Shown in pieces: positions 6,681 through 15,630 of a stretch of 64,000 nucleotides of DNA. The position numbers were made by a program, and so were the translations under genes. Where the stretch lies: positions 62,001 to 126,000 of the forward strand of contig NZ_JAFCJE010000010.1 of NCBI RefSeq assembly GCF_018131185.1, given 5' to 3'. Source of the DNA: Bradyrhizobium diazoefficiens. Lineage in GTDB: Bacteria > Pseudomonadota > Alphaproteobacteria > Rhizobiales > Xanthobacteraceae. How positions within the stretch are numbered: position 1 is the stretch's first letter; every line of letters begins with the position of its first letter. Below the pieces are notes generated by a model. It ran no database searches. It saw only the letters and a list, made by a program, of their open reading frames with translations, and was not told the DNA's origin.

Positions 6681-7853
6681 ATGACCACATTGACTGTTCA
6701 GGATCTTCTCCCTGAGGATGGCACGAGGGGAACGCTGGTCGGCCGCGTCTGGCTGCCGCAGGTAAGTGGGCCTGCCGTCGTCGCCGTGCGCAAGGATGGG
6801 GTCTTCGACGTCACCGCAAGATTTCCGACCATCAGCGCCCTCTGCGAAGAGGACAATCCGGCCAAGGCGCTTGCCGGGACCAATGGCGAGCGCATCGGCG
6901 ATCTTGAAGCGATCGTCGCCAACACGGCGCCCGATGGGCGCGATCCGAAAAAGCCGTGGCTGCTGGCGCCCGTCGATCTCCAGACGCTGAAGGCCGCGGG
7001 TGTCACCTTCGCCATTTCCATGCTGGAGCGCGTGATCGAGGAGCGGGCAAAAGGCAACCCTGCTTCGGCCGAGGCGATCCGGAAAGAGGTGACGCGGCTG
7101 ATCGGCGACGATCTGTCCAAGCTCAAGCCGGGCTCGGACCAGGCGATGCATCTGAAGCAGGTGCTGATCGACCAGAACGCCTGGAGTCAATATCTCGAGG
7201 TCGGCATCGGCCCGGATGCCGAGGTCTTCACCAAGGCGCCGACCTTATCTTCAGTCGGCACCGGCATGGATGCCGGCCTGCATCCGAAATCGACCTGGAA
7301 CAACCCCGAACCGGAGCTCGTGTTGTTCGTGTCGAGCCGCGGCAAAATCGTCGGCGGCGCCCTTGGCAACGACGTCAATCTGCGCGACTTCGAGGGCCGC
7401 TCGGCGCTGCTGCTGTCGAAGGCCAAGGACAACAATGCGTCCTGCTCGATCGGCCCGCTGCTGCGCCTGTTCGACGACACCTTCACGCTCGACGACGCGC
7501 GCAAGCTGGACATCGGCCTGAACGTGCAGGGCACAGATGGGTTCGTCCTCGACGGCCATTCCTCCATCAGCAAGATTAGCCGCGATCCGACCGATCTCGT
7601 GGCGCAGACCATTGGCAAGATCCACCAATATCCTGACGGGTTCGTTCTCTTCCTCGGCACCATGTTCGCTCCCGTGAAGGATCGCGACGCGCCAGGGCAG
7701 GGCTTCACCCACAAGCGCGACGACATCGTCACGATCTCAGCGCCGCAGCTAGGCAAGCTCGTCAACCGCATGCGCACCAGCGACGAGTGCGAGCCCTGGA
7801 CCTTCGGCATCGGCGCGCTGATGAAGAACCTGGCGCAGCGGAAGCTGATCTAG
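6681..7853 (+). CDS. xylX: 2-keto-3-deoxy-D-xylonate dehydratase-like protein (FAH family)
   Basis: A 390-residue member of the fumarylacetoacetate hydrolase family. The order of conserved blocks, LLAPVDLQTLKAAGVTF, ERVIEERAKGN, SQYLEVGIGPDAEVFTK, WNNPEPELVLFV, GNDVNLRDFEGRSALLL and GTMFAPVKDRDAPGQGFTHK, matches what I recall of Caulobacter XylX, as does the length. XylX removes water from 2-keto-3-deoxypentonate to give alpha-ketoglutarate semialdehyde in the Weimberg pathway. The acid dehydratase and semialdehyde dehydrogenase of that pathway are not in the window. The start ATG is the one aligned with the family N-terminus. The sugar specificity (D-xylose or L-arabinose derivative) is not decided by sequence. 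Confidence 0.83.
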   Translation: MTTLTVQDLLPEDGTRGTLVGRVWLPQVSGPAVVAVRKDGVFDVTARFPTISALCEEDNPAKALAGTNGERIGDLEAIVANTAPDGRDPKKPWLLAPVDLQTLKAAGVTFAISMLERVIEERAKGNPASAEAIRKEVTRLIGDDLSKLKPGSDQAMHLKQVLIDQNAWSQYLEVGIGPDAEVFTKAPTLSSVGTGMDAGLHPKSTWNNPEPELVLFVSSRGKIVGGALGNDVNLRDFEGRSALLLSKAKDNNASCSIGPLLRLFDDTFTLDDARKLDIGLNVQGTDGFVLDGHSSISKISRDPTDLVAQTIGKIHQYPDGFVLFLGTMFAPVKDRDAPGQGFTHKRDDIVTISAPQLGKLVNRMRTSDECEPWTFGIGALMKNLAQRKLI

Positions 7854-8125
7854 CTCTTCGCCTCTCCCGCTTGCGGGAAGAGGCCGACATGCGAAGCGGC
7901 GCGGGTGAGGGGGACTCTCCGCGCGTCCATCAGGTGGACGCAGAACTCTGCGCTCGCAACGACGGGAGGAGAGTTCGCGCGACCGTCTATCACTGTCGCT
8001 GCGACACCGCATTCTCCGCCCACCCCCGCACAAGTTTCTTCATCTCCTCGTTGCATCCGCGGAACAAAATCGCGCTTGGCGTGTCATATGCGCAGCGAGC
8101 CCTCCCCGTCTAAATTGTCACCCAA
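7854..8125. other. Non-coding stretch with a hairpin repeat after xylX
   Basis: No convincing gene lies in this gap. CCTCTCCCGC-TT-GCGGGAAGAGG at 7861-7883 forms a strong hairpin eight bases after the xylX stop codon and could end transcription. It is followed by sequence with the look of a degenerate dispersed Bradyrhizobium repeat (GGGTGAGGGGGA and following). Small open frames on both strands here lack ribosome-binding sites and normal codon use. Confidence 0.5.
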
Positions 8126-8144
8126 TAGTCAAATAATATGACTA
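8126..8144. promoter_or_regulatory. Inverted repeat upstream of ytfQ, candidate GntR operator
   Basis: TAGTCA and TGACTA flank AATAATA in an AT-rich island about 120 bases before the ytfQ start codon. The operon that follows encodes a FadR-type GntR regulator, and short arms ending in GTC/GAC fit that family. Only one copy was found in the window. Confidence 0.35.
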
Positions 8145-8264
8145 GTCGGAACCCATCTTCCGTGAAATAGTGCCTTTCGCCGCCTCAAAGGGTCGGCCTA
8201 TGGGTGCCATGCTACCGATCGGCGCCCGAGATAACAGAAGATCATCTCTTGGGAGACACGCCTG

Positions 8265-9230
8265 ATGACCCTCAAAGCCCTCTTTGCGGCCAGCGCCACG
8301 GCCGCGTTGCTGCTCGCGCTGCCGGCCAGTGCTGCCGAGCTCACCATCGGCTTTTCGCAGATCGGATCGGAATCCGGTTGGCGCGCGGCCGAGACTTCGG
8401 TCTCCAAGCAGGAGGCTGCCAAGCGAAAGGTCAATCTCAAGATCGCCGACGCGCAGCAGAAGCAGGAGAACCAGATCAAGGCGATCCGTTCCTTCATCGC
8501 GCAGAACGTCGATGCGATCTTCCTCGCGCCCGTCGTCTCGACAGGCTGGGACTCGGTGCTGAAGGAGGCCAAGGAGGCCAAGATCCCGGTCGTGCTGCTC
8601 GACCGCGACATCGATCCCTCCGGCAAGGACCTCTATCTCACCGCCGTCACCTCCGACAGCGTGCATGAAGGCGCGGTCGCCGGCGACTGGCTGGCCAAGA
8701 CCGTCGGCAGCAAGCCCTGCAATATCGTCGAACTGCAAGGCACGGTCGGCGCCAGCGTTGCCACCAACCGCAAGAAGGGGTTCGACACCGCCATCGCCAA
8801 GCACGCCAATCTGAAGGTGGTGCGCAGCCAGACCGGCGACTTCACCCGTGCCAAGGGCAAGGAGGTAATGGAGAGCTTCATCAAGGCCGAGGGCGGCGGC
8901 AAGAACATCTGTGCGGTCTATGCCCACAACGACGACATGATGGTCGGCGCGATCCAGGCGATGAAGGAAGCCGGTCTCAAGCCCGGCAAGGACGTCCTCA
9001 CCGTCTCGATCGACGCGGTTCCGGATATCTTCAAGGCGATGGCCGCCGGCGAAGCCAATGCGACGGTCGAGCTGACGCCGAACATGGCCGGCCCCGCGCT
9101 CGATGCCGTCGCGGCGTTCAAGGAGAAGGGCACGGTTCCGCCGAAATGGATCCAGACCGAATCCAAGCTCTATACCGCTGCCGACGATCCGCAGAAGATC
9201 TACGACAGCAAGAAGGGTCTCGGTTACTGA
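8265..9230 (+). CDS. ytfQ: Galactofuranose-type sugar ABC transporter substrate-binding protein (YtfQ)
   Basis: A 321-residue periplasmic sugar-binding protein with a signal peptide ending near residue 24 (LPASAAE). The sequence carries the YtfQ hallmarks: GSESGWRAAET at the ligand site, DAQQKQENQIKAIRSFI, APVVSTGWDSVLKEAKEA and CNIVELQGTVGAS. YtfQ of E. coli binds galactofuranose, and relatives bind galactose or arabinose. It is the first gene of an operon with the ATPase, two permeases, a regulator and sugar-oxidising enzymes. An intercistronic hairpin lies just after the stop codon. AT-rich promoter sequence and an inverted repeat lie upstream. Confidence 0.92.
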   Translation: MTLKALFAASATAALLLALPASAAELTIGFSQIGSESGWRAAETSVSKQEAAKRKVNLKIADAQQKQENQIKAIRSFIAQNVDAIFLAPVVSTGWDSVLKEAKEAKIPVVLLDRDIDPSGKDLYLTAVTSDSVHEGAVAGDWLAKTVGSKPCNIVELQGTVGASVATNRKKGFDTAIAKHANLKVVRSQTGDFTRAKGKEVMESFIKAEGGGKNICAVYAHNDDMMVGAIQAMKEAGLKPGKDVLTVSIDAVPDIFKAMAAGEANATVELTPNMAGPALDAVAAFKEKGTVPPKWIQTESKLYTAADDPQKIYDSKKGLGY

Positions 9231-9242
9231 GGCGAGACATCG

Positions 9243-9269
9243 CGCCGGGCCGCTCCCCGCGGTCCGGCG
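9243..9269 (+). terminator. Intercistronic hairpin between ytfQ and ytfR
   Basis: CGCCGGGCCGC and GCGGTCCGGCG pair over 11 positions (one G-U) around a TCCCC loop. No U-run follows, so it is better read as an mRNA-stabilising or attenuating structure that lets the binding protein outnumber the transporter subunits. Confidence 0.5.
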
Positions 9270-9344
9270 TACCTTCGAAGCCGCAGCGAAGGAAAAGGCC
9301 GGGTGTTCGCAACGTTAGCGGGCGCCCGCGGGAGTGACGTCGCC

Positions 9345-10889
9345 ATGGAGAACAGTCCCGATTCTGCTCCGCCTCTGTTGGAGGTGCGCGGGATCAGCAA
9401 GAGCTTCGGCGCTGTACGCGCGTTGCAGGAGGTCGACTTCACGCTGCGCGCCGGCGAGATCCATGCGTTGCTCGGCGAGAACGGCGCCGGCAAGTCCACG
9501 CTGATCAAGGTGATCACGGGCGTGTTTCCGCGCGATGCCGGTATCGTCAGGCTCGGCGGCGACGAGATCGCGCCGCGCTCGGCCAAGGCGGCGGTAGCAG
9601 CGGGCATTGCCACCGTCTACCAGGAGGTCAACCTGCTGCCGAATCTTTCGGTGGCGCAAAACCTGTTCCTCGACCGCCAGCCGATGCGCTTCGGCATCGT
9701 GCGCGAAGCTGAAATGCGCCGCCGCGCCAAAGCGCTGCTGGCGGATTTCGGCCTCGAGATCGACGTCGCCGCGCCGCTCGGCAGCTATTCCGTCGCCATC
9801 CAGCACGTCACTGCGATCGCGCGGGCCGTCGATCTCTCCGCTCGCGTGCTGATCCTCGATGAGCCAACCGCCAGCCTCGACCGCCACGAGGTCGAGATTC
9901 TCTTCGGCATCGTGCGCCAGCTCGCAAAGCGCGGTATCGGCATCGTCTTCGTCAGCCACTTCCTCGATCAGGTCTACGAAATATCCGACCGCATCACGGT
10001 GCTGCGCAACGGCCGCCTGGTCGGCGAGCGCGAGACCGCCTCGCTGCCGCGGCTCGAGCTGATCCGAATGATGCTCGGCCGTGAGCTGGCCGAGACCACC
10101 AGCGCGCGGGCCTCGGCAGGTGGACACCAGGCACGCGAGGTCTGCGCGACCTTCGAGAATTACGGCAAGGCCGGCTATGTCGTGCCGTTCAATCTGGAGC
10201 TGCGTCATGGCGAGGTTGTCGGTCTCGCCGGACTGCTCGGCTCGGGCCGCACCGAGACGGCGCGGCTGGTGTTCGGCGCAGAGCGCGCCGATGGCGGGCA
10301 GGCGAGGGTGGAAGGCGCGCCGGTGCGGCTCCAGTCGCCCCGCGACGGCGTGCGCCACGGCTTTGGCTATTGCCCGGAGGAACGCAAGACCGACGGTATC
10401 GTCGCCGAGCTCACCGTGCGTGAGAACATCGTGCTCGCGCTCCAGGCCAAGCGCGGCCTGCATCGCCCGCTGTCGCGCCGCGAGCAGGACGAGATCGCAC
10501 GCCGCTACGTCAAGATGCTCGACATTCGTCCTGCCGATCCCGAGCGCCCCGTCGGCCTGTTGTCCGGCGGCAATCAGCAGAAGGTGCTGCTGGCGCGCTG
10601 GCTCGCGACCTCGCCGCGGCTGCTCGTGCTGGACGAGCCGACCCGCGGCATCGATGTCGGCGCGCATGCCGAGATCATCCGCCTCATCCGCGAGCTCTGC
10701 GAGAATGGTCTGGCGCTGCTGGTGATCTCCTCCGAGCTCGACGAGATCGTGACCTATTCCGACCGCGTCGTGGTGCTGCGCGACGGCGCCCATGTCGAGG
10801 AGCTCGCGGGCGAGGCGATCGATGTCGGCAACATCCTCGCGGCCATTGCCGCCGACGGTGCCGCGGTTGCGCTCGAGGCTCACACATGA
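9345..10889 (+). CDS. ytfR: Sugar ABC transporter ATP-binding protein (YtfR-like)
   Basis: A 514-residue protein with two tandem ATPase domains, as in carbohydrate-uptake class 2 transporters. The first domain has a normal Walker A (GENGAGKST) and a Walker B ending LILDEPTASLD. The second has the degenerate P-loop GLLGSGRTE typical of the family, plus a full LSGGNQQKV signature and VLDEPTRGIDVG. The ATG at 9345 is used, with GGGAG ten bases upstream; a GTG at 9303 would extend the N-terminus. The last four bases overlap the permease start (ATGA), so translation is coupled. Confidence 0.92.
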   Translation: MENSPDSAPPLLEVRGISKSFGAVRALQEVDFTLRAGEIHALLGENGAGKSTLIKVITGVFPRDAGIVRLGGDEIAPRSAKAAVAAGIATVYQEVNLLPNLSVAQNLFLDRQPMRFGIVREAEMRRRAKALLADFGLEIDVAAPLGSYSVAIQHVTAIARAVDLSARVLILDEPTASLDRHEVEILFGIVRQLAKRGIGIVFVSHFLDQVYEISDRITVLRNGRLVGERETASLPRLELIRMMLGRELAETTSARASAGGHQAREVCATFENYGKAGYVVPFNLELRHGEVVGLAGLLGSGRTETARLVFGAERADGGQARVEGAPVRLQSPRDGVRHGFGYCPEERKTDGIVAELTVRENIVLALQAKRGLHRPLSRREQDEIARRYVKMLDIRPADPERPVGLLSGGNQQKVLLARWLATSPRLLVLDEPTRGIDVGAHAEIIRLIRELCENGLALLVISSELDEIVTYSDRVVVLRDGAHVEELAGEAIDVGNILAAIAADGAAVALEAHT

Positions 10890-11878
10890 CAGCGCTGTTG
10901 CCGCGCCGCGGTCTGGCGCAGATCCTCGCGTTGATCGTCATCCTCGCGGTGGATCGCATGGTGTCGCCGCAATTCTTCGATTTGCGCCTCCAGGACGGCC
11001 GGCTGTTCGGCAGCTTGATCGACGTGCTCAATCGCGGCACGCCGGTGGCGTTGCTTTCGCTCGGCATGGTGTTGGTGATTGCAACGCGCGGCATCGACCT
11101 GTCGGTTGGCGCCGTCATGGCGATCTCAGGCGCGATTGCGGCGAGTCTTGCCGATAGCCACAGCCTCCCGGTGGTGCTGGCGGCCGCTCTTGGAGCGGGC
11201 CTTGTCTGCGGACTGTGGAACGGATTTCTCGTCGCCGTGCTTGGGATGCAGCCGATCGTGGCGACGCTGATCCTCATGGTGGCGGGGCGCGGCATCGCTC
11301 AGCTCATCACCGAAGGGCGCATCGTCACGTTCTCCTCGCCGGATCTGGTCTGGCTCGGCAACGGTGCGGTGCTTGGCCTTCCGGTTCCAGTCGCGATTAC
11401 CCTTTGCATGCTGATCCTGACCGGCCTCGTGGTTCGGGGTTCGGCGCTCGGTCTGATGATCGAGGCGACCGGCGGCAATGCGCGGGCGAGCGAGCTTGCC
11501 GGCGTCGGTACGCGCGCGATGATCCTTTCGGTCTATGTCTGGTGCGGCGTCTGCGCCGCGCTCGCCGGCGTGATCGCGGCGGCCGACATCATGGGCGCGG
11601 ATGCCAACAATGCCGGCCTCTGGCTCGAGCTCGATGCGATTCTGGCCGTGGTGATCGGCGGCACCTCGCTGTTCGGCGGCCGCTTCAGCCTCGGGCTCGC
11701 CGTGCTTGGCGCTCTGATCATCCAGACCATGAACACTGGAATTTTGCTGTCCGGCTATCCGCCGGAATTCAACTTGCTGGTCAAGGCCGTGGTGGTGCTC
11801 GCTGTGCTGCTGTTGCAATCGCCGAAGCTGACCGGCTTTGCTGGAATCGTCGCGCGGCTGCGGAGAACGAAAGCATGA
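10886..11878 (+). CDS. ytfT: Sugar ABC transporter permease (YtfT-like)
   Basis: A 330-residue inner-membrane protein with many hydrophobic segments and the TRGIDLSVGAVMAISG loop diagnostic of branched-chain/sugar-type permeases (BPD_transp_2). It should pair with the YjfF-like permease encoded next to form the channel for the sugar delivered by YtfQ. ATGA overlaps join it to the genes on both sides, which fixes both the start and co-transcription. Confidence 0.91.
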   Translation: MTALLPRRGLAQILALIVILAVDRMVSPQFFDLRLQDGRLFGSLIDVLNRGTPVALLSLGMVLVIATRGIDLSVGAVMAISGAIAASLADSHSLPVVLAAALGAGLVCGLWNGFLVAVLGMQPIVATLILMVAGRGIAQLITEGRIVTFSSPDLVWLGNGAVLGLPVPVAITLCMLILTGLVVRGSALGLMIEATGGNARASELAGVGTRAMILSVYVWCGVCAALAGVIAAADIMGADANNAGLWLELDAILAVVIGGTSLFGGRFSLGLAVLGALIIQTMNTGILLSGYPPEFNLLVKAVVVLAVLLLQSPKLTGFAGIVARLRRTKA

Positions 11879-12855
11879 AAGGCCTGCCGCCCGTCCTGAT
11901 CACGGCCATCGTGCTCGTCGTGGGTTTTGCGCTCTGCGCGGTGCAATTCCCCAATATTGCCTCGACCCGCGTGGTCGGCAATCTCCTCACCGACAACGCT
12001 TTCCTTGGCATCGTCGCTGTTGGCATGACCTTCGTCATCATCTCCGGCGGCATCGATCTTTCGGTCGGCTCGGTGATCGGATTTACGACGGTCTTCGTCG
12101 CGCTGGCGATCGAGCGCTGGGGCATGCCGCCGCTGGTCGCCTTCGTTGCCATCCTCGCGCTCTCGGCGGCCTTTGGCGCGGCGATGGGCGCGGTGATCCA
12201 TGTCTTCGATCTACCGCCGTTCATCGTGACGCTCGCCGGCATGTTCCTGGCACGGGGCGCGAGCTTCCTGCTGTCGACGGAATCGGTGCCGATCACGGCG
12301 CCGGTCTATTCGACGGTCTCCGACTTCGCGCTTCGGATGCCCGGCGGCGGGCGATTGACCGCGATAGCGATCATCATGCTCGTGATCGTCATCGGCGGAG
12401 CCTTGTTATTGCAGCTCACCCGGTTCGGCGCCAATGTCTATGCGCTCGGCGGCAGCCGGGCGGCCGCGAGCATGATGGGCGTTGCTGTTGGCAAGATGAC
12501 GATAAAGATCTACATGCTGTCGAGCCTGCTGGCGGGCATCGCGGGCATCGTCTTCTCCTTCTACACCAGCGCCGGCTATTCGCTCTCCGCCGTCGGCGTC
12601 GAGCTCGACAGCATCGCGGCCGTCGTGATCGGCGGCACGCTGCTCACGGGCGGGCAGGGCTCGGTGATCGGCACCTTTCTCGGCGTGCTGATCCAGGGCC
12701 TGATCCAGACCTACATCAACTTCGACGGCACATTGTCGAGCTGGTGGACCAAGATCGCAACCGGAATCTTGCTGTTTGCCTTCATCGCCTTGCAGCAGGG
12801 GTTGGTCGCACTCGCGCGCCGGCCGGCGAGGAAAAGCCTGGGAGCCGCGACATGA
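11875..12855 (+). CDS. yjfF: Sugar ABC transporter permease (YjfF-like)
   Basis: The second permease, 326 residues, with a hydrophobic N-terminal helix, the SGGIDLSVGSVIGFT loop and a late VELDSIAAVVIGGTLLTGG motif found in this permease family. It is distinct from, and paired with, the YtfT-like permease upstream. The ATG overlaps the preceding stop codon by four bases. It also overlaps the regulator gene downstream, giving an unbroken chain of ATGA junctions from the ATPase to the regulator. Confidence 0.91.
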   Translation: MKGLPPVLITAIVLVVGFALCAVQFPNIASTRVVGNLLTDNAFLGIVAVGMTFVIISGGIDLSVGSVIGFTTVFVALAIERWGMPPLVAFVAILALSAAFGAAMGAVIHVFDLPPFIVTLAGMFLARGASFLLSTESVPITAPVYSTVSDFALRMPGGGRLTAIAIIMLVIVIGGALLLQLTRFGANVYALGGSRAAASMMGVAVGKMTIKIYMLSSLLAGIAGIVFSFYTSAGYSLSAVGVELDSIAAVVIGGTLLTGGQGSVIGTFLGVLIQGLIQTYINFDGTLSSWWTKIATGILLFAFIALQQGLVALARRPARKSLGAAT

Positions 12856-13628
12856 CCTCGCGTATCGTCGTCATTCCGACGCGGCGGGCTCACTCCAACC
12901 ATGCGGAGGTCGCCCGCTCGATCGGCGTCGACATCATCGCCGGCCGCTACGCGGAGGGGACGCGGTTGCCGGGCGATGCCGAGATGATCGCCATGTTCGG
13001 TGTGTCGCGGCCGGTGCTGCGTGAGAGCGTGAAGACCCTGGTCGCCAAAGGCCTGCTCACCACCAAGGCGCGCGTCGGCACCGTCGTGCGCGAACGCGCG
13101 GCCTGGAACATGTTCGACGCCGACGTGCTGGCCTGGCACCTGGATGCCGGCATCGACAAGCGTTTCCTCAATGACCTCGCCGAGATCCGCCTCGCGGTCG
13201 AGCCGCGCGCCGCGATGCTTGCGGCGACGCAGCGGTCGGAGGAGGACCTCGCCGAGCTGCGGCGCTGCATGGATCGCATGCGGCTGGAAGCATCCGATTC
13301 GGTCGGCTTTGCCGACGCCGACCTCGCGCTCCACGTCGCGGTGGCGCGCGCCTCCGGCAATCTGTTCATGCGCTCGATCGGCCACGTCATCGAGGCGGCG
13401 CTGCGCGCCTCGTTCCTGCTCAGCGCACCGGTCGAGCCGGAGGACCGCGACACCGTGCTGCTCTGGCACCAGAATATCGTCGATGCGATCGCAGCGGGCG
13501 ATGCCGAGGCGGCCTCGGAGGCGATGGTCTTCGTCATTCACAACGGCATGCATCGCCACGAGGGCGCCGTGATCGAGACCGCGCCGGCCGAGGCGTTGCC
13601 ATCCGTGGAATCTGGAGAGAGATCGTGA
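12852..13628 (+). CDS. GntR/FadR family transcriptional regulator
   Basis: A 258-residue repressor with an N-terminal winged helix (about residues 15-80, including VSRPVLRESVKTLVAKGLL) and a C-terminal FCD ligand domain. The domain has the metal-binding pattern DLALHVAVARASGN, LLWHQNIVDAI and a late HNGMHRH. FadR-type GntR proteins beside sugar-acid pathways usually respond to aldonates or keto-deoxy acids. It is embedded in the operon by four-base overlaps on both sides, so it probably regulates its own operon. The inverted repeat at 8126-8144 is a possible target. Confidence 0.9.
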   Translation: MTSRIVVIPTRRAHSNHAEVARSIGVDIIAGRYAEGTRLPGDAEMIAMFGVSRPVLRESVKTLVAKGLLTTKARVGTVVRERAAWNMFDADVLAWHLDAGIDKRFLNDLAEIRLAVEPRAAMLAATQRSEEDLAELRRCMDRMRLEASDSVGFADADLALHVAVARASGNLFMRSIGHVIEAALRASFLLSAPVEPEDRDTVLLWHQNIVDAIAAGDAEAASEAMVFVIHNGMHRHEGAVIETAPAEALPSVESGERS

Positions 13629-14551
13629 CGGAACTTCGTATCGCCATCGTCGGCTTCGGCAAGATCGCGCGCGACCAGCACGTCGGTGCGATCGCCGCGA
13701 CGTCGGGCGCGACGCTCGCGGCTGTCGCCAGCCGCAACGCCTCGCTGCCTGGACTGCCGCATTTCGCCACCATCGAGGAGCTGCTCGAGAAGGGGCCGAA
13801 CGTCGATGCGGTGTCGCTCTGCACGCCGCCGCAGGTGAGGCGCGCGCAGGCCGCCGCGGCGCTCAAAGCCGGCAAGCATGTCATGCTGGAGAAGCCGCCG
13901 GGGATCGGCGTTGCCGAGCTCGATCCGCTGATTGCGATGGCGGCGGAGGCAAAGCGGACGCTGTTTGCGACCTGGCATTCGCGCTACGCGCCGGCCGTGG
14001 AGCCCGCGCGGCAATGGCTCGCTGGCCGACGCATCGCGTCGGTGCACATCGACTGGAAGGAAGACGTTCGCATTTGGCATCCGGGTCAGGGCTGGATCTG
14101 GGAGCCGGGCGGCCTTGGCGTGTTCGACCCCGGCATCAACGCGCTGTCGATCCTGACCAGGATCCTGCCGTGTCAGGTGTTCGTCACCGCGGCTGAACTG
14201 GCCTTTCCGGCCAATTGCCAAGCGCCGATCGCTGCGAGCCTGACGCTGACCGACATTGGCGGCCTGCCTGTGACCGCCGAGTTCGACTTTCGCCAGACCG
14301 GGCCGCAGAGCTGGGATATTGTCGTCGACACCGATCAGGGCCGGATGACCTTGTCCAGCGGTGGCGCGCGCATGGCTGTCGATGGCAAGGTGCTTGCCGA
14401 GGCGCCCGATGAGGAATATCGCGGACTCTACCGGCGCTTCGTCGAGCTTACCTCGACGGGTACAAGCGACGTCGATCTGACGCCGCTTCGTCTCGTTGCC
14501 GACGCCTTCCTGCTCGGCCGGCGCACCGTCGTCGAACCATTTGTGGACTAG
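13625..14551 (+). CDS. L-arabinose/D-galactose 1-dehydrogenase (Gfo/Idh/MocA family)
   Basis: A 308-residue NAD(P)-dependent dehydrogenase with an N-terminal Rossmann motif (IAIVGFGKIARDQHVGAI) and the blocks AVSLCTPPQVR, KHVMLEKPPG, TWHSRYAPAVEPAR, KEDVRIWHPGQGWIW and GGLGVFDPGINALSIL. These closely resemble what I recall of Azospirillum AraA, which oxidises L-arabinose and D-galactose to lactones. The start is a GTG overlapping the regulator stop codon. A mutarotase and a lactonase follow directly, giving the first steps of non-phosphorylative sugar oxidation. Confidence 0.87.
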   Translation: MTELRIAIVGFGKIARDQHVGAIAATSGATLAAVASRNASLPGLPHFATIEELLEKGPNVDAVSLCTPPQVRRAQAAAALKAGKHVMLEKPPGIGVAELDPLIAMAAEAKRTLFATWHSRYAPAVEPARQWLAGRRIASVHIDWKEDVRIWHPGQGWIWEPGGLGVFDPGINALSILTRILPCQVFVTAAELAFPANCQAPIAASLTLTDIGGLPVTAEFDFRQTGPQSWDIVVDTDQGRMTLSSGGARMAVDGKVLAEAPDEEYRGLYRRFVELTSTGTSDVDLTPLRLVADAFLLGRRTVVEPFVD

Positions 14552-14553
14552 TC

Positions 14554-15630
14554 ATGGCTGGCTCAAGAATCGAAAGAGATGTCTTCGGAACGCTGCCGGA
14601 CGGCCGCAACGTCGAGCGCATCGTGCTGCGCGGCGAGGGCGGGTTCGAGGCGCGCGTCATCACCCATGGTGCGGTGCTTCAGGCGCTGATCGCGCCGGAT
14701 GCCAAGGGCGGCCACGACGACGTCGTGCTCGGCCATGACGCGTTCGCCGGCTATCTCGCGGAACGAAAGTTCTTCGGCGCCACCGTCGGCCGCTACGCCA
14801 ACCGAATCGCCAAAGGCCAGTTTTCGCTCGATGGCGAGACGGTGCAGCTTGCCGTCAACAACGGGCCGAATGCGCTGCATGGTGGCCTCGATGGCTTTGA
14901 CCGCAAGCTCTGGGACATCGCAACAATCGACGATGGCGCCCACCCCGCGGTGACGCTGACCTATGTCAGCCCGCATGGGGAAGAGAACTATCCCGGCAGG
15001 CTCGATATCCGCCTGACCTATCGCATCACCGGGCCGACCGAACTGTCGCTGAGCATGGAGGCGCGGACCGACCGGCCGACCATCGTCAACCTGACCAACC
15101 ACAGCTTCTTCAACCTCGAGGGGGCGACGTCAGGCACGCCCATTCTCGACCACAAGCTGATGGTCGCCGCCGATCATTTCCTCGCCATCGATCCCACCGC
15201 CATTCCCTTGCCCGAACCGCCGCGTAGCGTTGCTGGCACGCCGTTCGACTTCCGCGGGCCCCGGCCCGTAGGCGAGCGCATCCGCGAGAGCGACCAGCAA
15301 TTGCAGAACGGCAGGGGCTACGACCACACCTACTGCCTCCCCCGCGACGGCAAGCTGGCACTCGCAGCGCGGCTGGAGGCGCCGGGCGCGGGGCGGATCA
15401 TGGAGCTGTTCACCGATCAGCCGGGACTTCAGGTCTATTCCGGCAACTATCTCGACGGCACGATTTCGGGGAAGGGCGGCAAGCTCATCCGGCAGTCGGA
15501 CGCCATGTGCCTGGAGCCGCACATCTGGCCTGACGCGCCGAACCGGCCGGATTTTCCGAGCCCGCGCCTCGATCCCGGCGAACTCTACCGTCATCACACC
15601 GTCTATCGCTTCGGAGTGCAGACGCCATGA
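14554..15630 (+). CDS. galM: Aldose 1-epimerase (mutarotase)
   Basis: A 358-residue enzyme that interconverts alpha and beta sugar anomers, supplying the correct anomer to the dehydrogenase. Family signatures are GATVGRYANRIAKG, the substrate-binding NNGPNALHGG, the catalytic-histidine region NLTNHSFFNLEG, GYDHTYCLP and a C-terminal LEPHIWPDAPNRPDFP. It begins two bases after the dehydrogenase stop codon and overlaps the lactonase gene by four bases, so it belongs to the same transcript. No signal peptide is apparent, so it is likely cytoplasmic. Confidence 0.93.
   Translation: MAGSRIERDVFGTLPDGRNVERIVLRGEGGFEARVITHGAVLQALIAPDAKGGHDDVVLGHDAFAGYLAERKFFGATVGRYANRIAKGQFSLDGETVQLAVNNGPNALHGGLDGFDRKLWDIATIDDGAHPAVTLTYVSPHGEENYPGRLDIRLTYRITGPTELSLSMEARTDRPTIVNLTNHSFFNLEGATSGTPILDHKLMVAADHFLAIDPTAIPLPEPPRSVAGTPFDFRGPRPVGERIRESDQQLQNGRGYDHTYCLPRDGKLALAARLEAPGAGRIMELFTDQPGLQVYSGNYLDGTISGKGGKLIRQSDAMCLEPHIWPDAPNRPDFPSPRLDPGELYRHHTVYRFGVQTP

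Noticed and set aside
7905..8141. Small frames on both strands downstream of xylX
   Set aside because: They lie in a degenerate dispersed repeat, with no ribosome-binding site or family match.
9315..10883. Minus-strand frame of 522 codons through the ytfR-like gene
   Set aside because: Shadow of a well-supported ATPase gene; composition is typical of antisense frames.
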